Of a DNA stretch of 9,313 nucleotides, positions 6,901 through 9,313 are shown piece after piece. The position numbers and the translations under genes were made by a program. The notes below the pieces were generated by a model. That model did not search any database. It was given only the letters and a program-made list of their open reading frames with translations, and was not told the origin of the DNA. The DNA comes from JAYPEY01 sp964519245. GTDB taxonomy: Bacteria; Verrucomicrobiota; Verrucomicrobiia; Limisphaerales; JAYPEY01. The stretch's first letter is position 1. Every line of letters starts with the position of its first letter. The DNA is taken from positions 1 to 9,313 of the forward strand of contig CAZFLK010000203.1 of NCBI GenBank assembly GCA_964519245.1. Direction: 5' to 3'.

Positions 6901-8073
6901 TCAGGTGAAGAACTTCTTCGCCTGATCCAGGAACTTCTTCAGCTTGGGATGGCTGCCCTCGTCACAAAGCTCGGAAAACTCCTCCAGCTTCTCCTGTTGG
7001 GCCGAGTTCAGCTTCGTCGGCACCTCCAGGATCACCCGGACATGCAGGTCGCCCACACCGTGACCCTGCACATTCTTGACGCCCTTCCCGCGCAAGCGAA
7101 AAATCGTCCCGGGCTGCGTCCCGGCCGGCACCTTGATGCTGGCCTTGCCGCTCAGAGTCGGGACATCGATCGTCGCGCCCAAGGCCGCCTGCACGAAGCT
7201 GATGGGAACCTCGCACAGCAGATCATCGCCCTCGCGCTCAAAGATCTTGTGCCGCTTCACCCGCAATTCGACGATCAGGTCGCCGTTGCGTCCGCCCCGA
7301 AGGCCGGACTCCCCATTGCCGCCCGATCTCAGGCGGGTTCCGCTGTCGACCCCGGCCGGAATCTTGAGGGAAATCTTGGATCGCTTGTTGACGCGGCCTT
7401 CGCCCCGACACTTGCGACACGGATTGTCGATGACCCTCCCCGCCCCGTGACACTGCGGGCAGGTCTGGGAGATGCGCAGAAAACTCGATCCCCGGATCAC
7501 CTCGCCCTGGCCTTCGCAGGTGGGACAGGTCTTGCGCTTCGCTCCTTCCGCGGCGCCGCTGCCATGGCAGGAATCGCACTCTGCGGGCTTGTCCAGCGCG
7601 ATCTCTTTCTCACAGCCGAGGGCCGCTTCCTCAAACTCGATCTCAATGGCATAGCCAAGATCCGCCCCTCGCTGCGGGCCGTTCGGGTCCTGTCGCTGCC
7701 GGCGACCGCCGCCCCCACCGAACAACTCGTCGAAAATACTGCCGCCGCCCCCGCCGCCGCCGCCGCCGAAATCGCCGCGAAAAATGTCAAACGGATCCTG
7801 GAAACCGCCCGCGCCGCCGCCAAAACCAGCGCCGGCACGCTTCCGCGGATCGAAGGCGTCGTGCCCATACTGATCGTAGGCCGCTCGCTTCTGCTCGTCG
7901 CTCAACGCCTCGTAGGCCTCCCCAAGCTCCTTGAACTTTTCCTCAGCCGCCTTGTCGCCCTGATTCTTGTCCGGGTGATACTTGACCGCCAACTTGCGGT
8001 AGGCCTTCTTGATCTCGTCCTGCGACGCTTCCCGCCCGACGCCGAGAATCTCGTAATAGTCTCGCTTGGCCAT
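6901..8073 (-). CDS. dnaJ: Chaperone protein DnaJ (Hsp40, class I)
   Basis: A 390-residue cytoplasmic co-chaperone that stimulates DnaK ATPase and delivers unfolded clients. The domains are complete: J domain (1-70) with the essential HPD at 33-35; a Gly/Phe-rich linker (about 81-123) with a run of nine glycines at 103-111; four zinc-binding CxxCxGxG repeats at 166 (CDSCHGSG), 183 (CPTCEGQG), 205 (CPQCHGAG) and 219 (CRKCRGEG); then the C-terminal substrate-binding domains, ending with VPTKLNSAQQEKLEEF and a short tail. The longer in-frame extension to 8136 was not used: the internal ATG at 8073 gives the classic MAKRDYYEILGV start and follows the grpE stop by 4 bp. It is in an operon with grpE upstream and probably rsmE downstream. 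dnaK is not in the window. Confidence 0.97.
   Translation of the reverse strand: MAKRDYYEILGVGREASQDEIKKAYRKLAVKYHPDKNQGDKAAEEKFKELGEAYEALSDEQKRAAYDQYGHDAFDPRKRAGAGFGGGAGGFQDPFDIFRGDFGGGGGGGGGSIFDELFGGGGGRRQRQDPNGPQRGADLGYAIEIEFEEAALGCEKEIALDKPAECDSCHGSGAAEGAKRKTCPTCEGQGEVIRGSSFLRISQTCPQCHGAGRVIDNPCRKCRGEGRVNKRSKISLKIPAGVDSGTRLRSGGNGESGLRGGRNGDLIVELRVKRHKIFEREGDDLLCEVPISFVQAALGATIDVPTLSGKASIKVPAGTQPGTIFRLRGKGVKNVQGHGVGDLHVRVILEVPTKLNSAQQEKLEEFSELCDEGSHPKLKKFLDQAKKFFT
7741..7768. repeat. GCC/GGC trinucleotide run within dnaJ
   Basis: A near-pure run of GCC on the plus strand, read as GGC/GGG on the coding strand, encodes the Gly9 tract of the DnaJ Gly/Phe linker. It is simple low-complexity coding sequence, a plausible spot for slippage or length variation between strains. 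A glycine-rich linker is normal for DnaJ. Confidence 0.7.
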
Positions 8074-8077
8074 GGGC

Positions 8078-8770
8078 TTACTCCGACTCGGATTCACCGG
8101 CCGCCTCCGCGCCCGCCTCGCCCGGAGCCTTGGCAACCACCACGCTCGCCGCGCGAACCAGACGATCCTTCAGTTTGTATCCCTTGCGCAGTTGCTCGAC
8201 AACCTGCCCCTCGGGAGCCTCGTCGGTCTCCTTCTGCGAGACAGCCTCATGGAAGTTGTGATCGAAAACCTGCCCCAGGGACTCGACCTCGCTCAGTCCG
8301 AAATCGGTCAGCAAGTCGCGCAGTTGCTTGGAAATCATGTTCACGCCCATTTTGAGCGAGTCGACCGAACCCGCGCTGTCGTTGTTCATCGCGACCAGGG
8401 CCGCGTCAAAATTATCCAGCACCGGCAGCAGCTTCTCGATCAACGACTCGTTGGCATACTTGAGAGCTTCAGTCTTGTCCCGGAGAGCCCGCTTCTTGTA
8501 ATTGTCAAAATCCGCGGAGAGACGCACCCACTTCTCATAAAACTGCTGGGCTTTTCCGGCCTGCTCGATCAACTCCCTGACCTGCTCGACCGTGACCTCC
8601 TCCGGATTGAATGCATCCGTTTCCTCCTCGACCGCCGATTCCGCGGTTTCCTCGGCCGATTCAGACGCCTCCGAACCCGCGTCACCGGTGTCGATCACCG
8701 CCTCCTCGGCGGCGTCCGGAGTCACTTCTTCCGACTCGTTCAATTCCTCGTTCTCTGTCTTGTCATTCAT
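8078..8770 (-). CDS. grpE: Nucleotide exchange factor GrpE
   Basis: A 230-residue GrpE, which releases ADP from DnaK in the DnaK-DnaJ-GrpE chaperone cycle. Residues 1 to about 60 are strongly acidic and probably disordered (many Glu, Asp, Ser and Ala), longer than in E. coli GrpE (197 residues). A long helix follows, with WVRLSADFDNYKKRALRDK near 81-99, typical of the dimer coiled coil, then LLPVLDNFDAAL. The C-terminal beta domain shows QVFDHNFHEAVSQ and the near-invariant GYKLKDRLVRAASVVVAK. A short acidic tail ends the protein. I chose ATG at 8770 (MNDKTENEEL) over an in-frame TTG at 8779; the ribosome binding site is weak in either case. It sits 60 bp after aspS and 4 bp before dnaJ, in the same direction. 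No CIRCE-type inverted repeat is seen in its leader. Confidence 0.95.
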   Translation of the reverse strand: MNDKTENEELNESEEVTPDAAEEAVIDTGDAGSEASESAEETAESAVEEETDAFNPEEVTVEQVRELIEQAGKAQQFYEKWVRLSADFDNYKKRALRDKTEALKYANESLIEKLLPVLDNFDAALVAMNNDSAGSVDSLKMGVNMISKQLRDLLTDFGLSEVESLGQVFDHNFHEAVSQKETDEAPEGQVVEQLRKGYKLKDRLVRAASVVVAKAPGEAGAEAAGESESE

Positions 8771-8806
8771 GGTCGGCAATTATTCGTTCTCAACAATTCA
8801 TGGTCG
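8765..8806. repeat. 11-bp direct repeat duplicating the grpE start context
   Basis: ATTCATGGTCG occurs at 8765-8775 and again at 8796-8806, 31 bp apart. On the coding (minus) strand both read CGACCATGAAT. The inner copy contains the grpE start. The outer copy has an ATG (8801) followed by AAT TGT and an immediate TGA, a two-codon reading frame after the start. It may be a decayed duplication or a mini leader ORF; function unknown. Confidence 0.4.
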
Positions 8807-8830
8807 CGGTCCCGGCCCCGACTTCCAAAC

Positions 8831-9313
8831 TCACTCACCCGACGAACCCGCCGGGGTCTCCTGCTTCTGTGGAACCTTGGTCTGGATGTAGAGTTCACGC
8901 AATTGCTTGAAATCAACTTCCGCCGGGGACTCGGCCATGAGATCCGCCCCCTTGGCGGTCTTGGGAAAGGCGATCACGTCACGAATGCTCGACGATCCGC
9001 ACAGCATTGCAATCAGACGGTCAAAGCCCAACGCGATGCCGCCATGCGGGGGCGCGCCGTATTTGAAGGCTTCCAGCATGTAGCCGAAGCGCTCCTTGAT
9101 CACGTCATCCGGCAACTGCAACACATCCTTGAACACCCGTTGCTGCACGTCGCGATTGTGAATACGGATCGAACCGCCGCCCAATTCCACGCCGTTCACC
9201 ACAATGTCGTAGTGTTGTCCGCGAACGGCCTTCGGATCGCTGGAAAGCTTGTCGACATCCTCCTCCACCGGCGAGGTGAAGGGATGGTGGCTGGAATACC
9301 AACGGTTCATCTC
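8831..9313 (-). CDS. aspS: Aspartyl-tRNA synthetase, C-terminal part (5' end cut by window)
   Basis: The last 160 residues of a class II aspartyl-tRNA synthetase, which charges tRNA-Asp (or, if non-discriminating, tRNA-Asn as well). The frame is open to the right edge, so the N-terminal anticodon-binding domain and most of the catalytic core lie outside. Seen: SSHHPFTSP, the loop before the catalytic insert's end; GGGSIRIHNRDVQQRVF, a class II motif region of AspRS; and motif 3, GGIALGFDRLIAMLCG, followed by the AspRS signature SSIRDVIAFPKT. The protein ends with a polar tail after LYIQTKVPQK. AspRS is about 590 residues, so roughly a quarter is present. The bacterial-type AspRS is clear; whether it discriminates against tRNA-Asn cannot be judged from this part. 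grpE follows 60 bp downstream. Confidence 0.95.
   Translation of the reverse strand, partial: EMNRWYSSHHPFTSPVEEDVDKLSSDPKAVRGQHYDIVVNGVELGGGSIRIHNRDVQQRVFKDVLQLPDDVIKERFGYMLEAFKYGAPPHGGIALGFDRLIAMLCGSSSIRDVIAFPKTAKGADLMAESPAEVDFKQLRELYIQTKVPQKQETPAGSSGE

Noticed and set aside
6895..8355. Plus-strand open frame (486 codons) opposite dnaJ
   Set aside because: The minus strand encodes a complete DnaJ with HPD and four zinc motifs; the plus-strand product is alanine/leucine-rich low complexity.
1..9313. CRISPR arrays, tRNA or rRNA genes, insertion sequences
   Set aside because: No spaced repeat array, no tRNA or rRNA gene that I can recognise, and no transposase or terminal inverted repeats were seen; nearly all sequence is accounted for by protein genes.

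Overview
This GC-rich window comes from a Gram-negative bacterium: it carries a TonB/ExbB/ExbD-type energy transducer, several Sec signal peptides and a periplasmic TPR protein, all of which imply an outer membrane. The gene content and the order aspS-grpE-dnaJ-rsmE look compatible with Verrucomicrobiota (Opitutae-like). That is an inference from gene neighbourhood and general style, not something the sequence proves.

Layout. (1) Positions 1-526, minus strand: a class I SAM-dependent methyltransferase of the TrmN6/YfiC type, cut by the left edge. (2) Positions 527-725: a non-coding divergent region containing a perfect 15-bp 7-1-7 inverted repeat (691-705) with the layout of a Fur-family operator. 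(3) Positions 726-6087, plus strand: a compact six-gene operon. In order it encodes a DUF3450-type periplasmic coiled-coil protein, a TtpC-like ExbB homologue with a long periplasmic N-terminus, a short ExbB, ExbD, TonB, and a signal-peptide-bearing TPR protein. Five of the six genes overlap or nearly touch the next, so they are probably translationally coupled. (4) Positions 6071-9313, minus strand: housekeeping genes rsmE, dnaJ, grpE and the 3' end of aspS. These converge on the TonB operon; the last gene of the operon and rsmE overlap tail to tail by 17 bp, and that overlap is itself a perfect palindrome.

How the genes work together. The plus-strand operon has the composition and order of the 'TonB2' systems known from Vibrio and relatives (TonB2-ExbB2-ExbD2 plus the accessory protein TtpC, flanked by DUF3450 and TPR genes). 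ExbB/ExbD would form a proton channel that energises TonB. TonB then drives outer-membrane receptors, typically for ferric siderophores, haem or other large substrates. The TtpC-like, DUF3450 and TPR proteins probably form the periplasmic accessory part of the machine. A Fur-like box just upstream of the first gene fits iron-repressed expression. No receptor gene lies in the window, so the substrate cannot be read from it.

The minus-strand block is ordinary: Asp-tRNA synthetase, the DnaK co-chaperones GrpE and DnaJ, and the 16S rRNA m3U1498 methyltransferase. The most interesting part of the window is the complete TonB2-like operon with its candidate Fur operator. It resembles a known system that has been studied mainly in gammaproteobacteria, so I do not claim a wholly new one.
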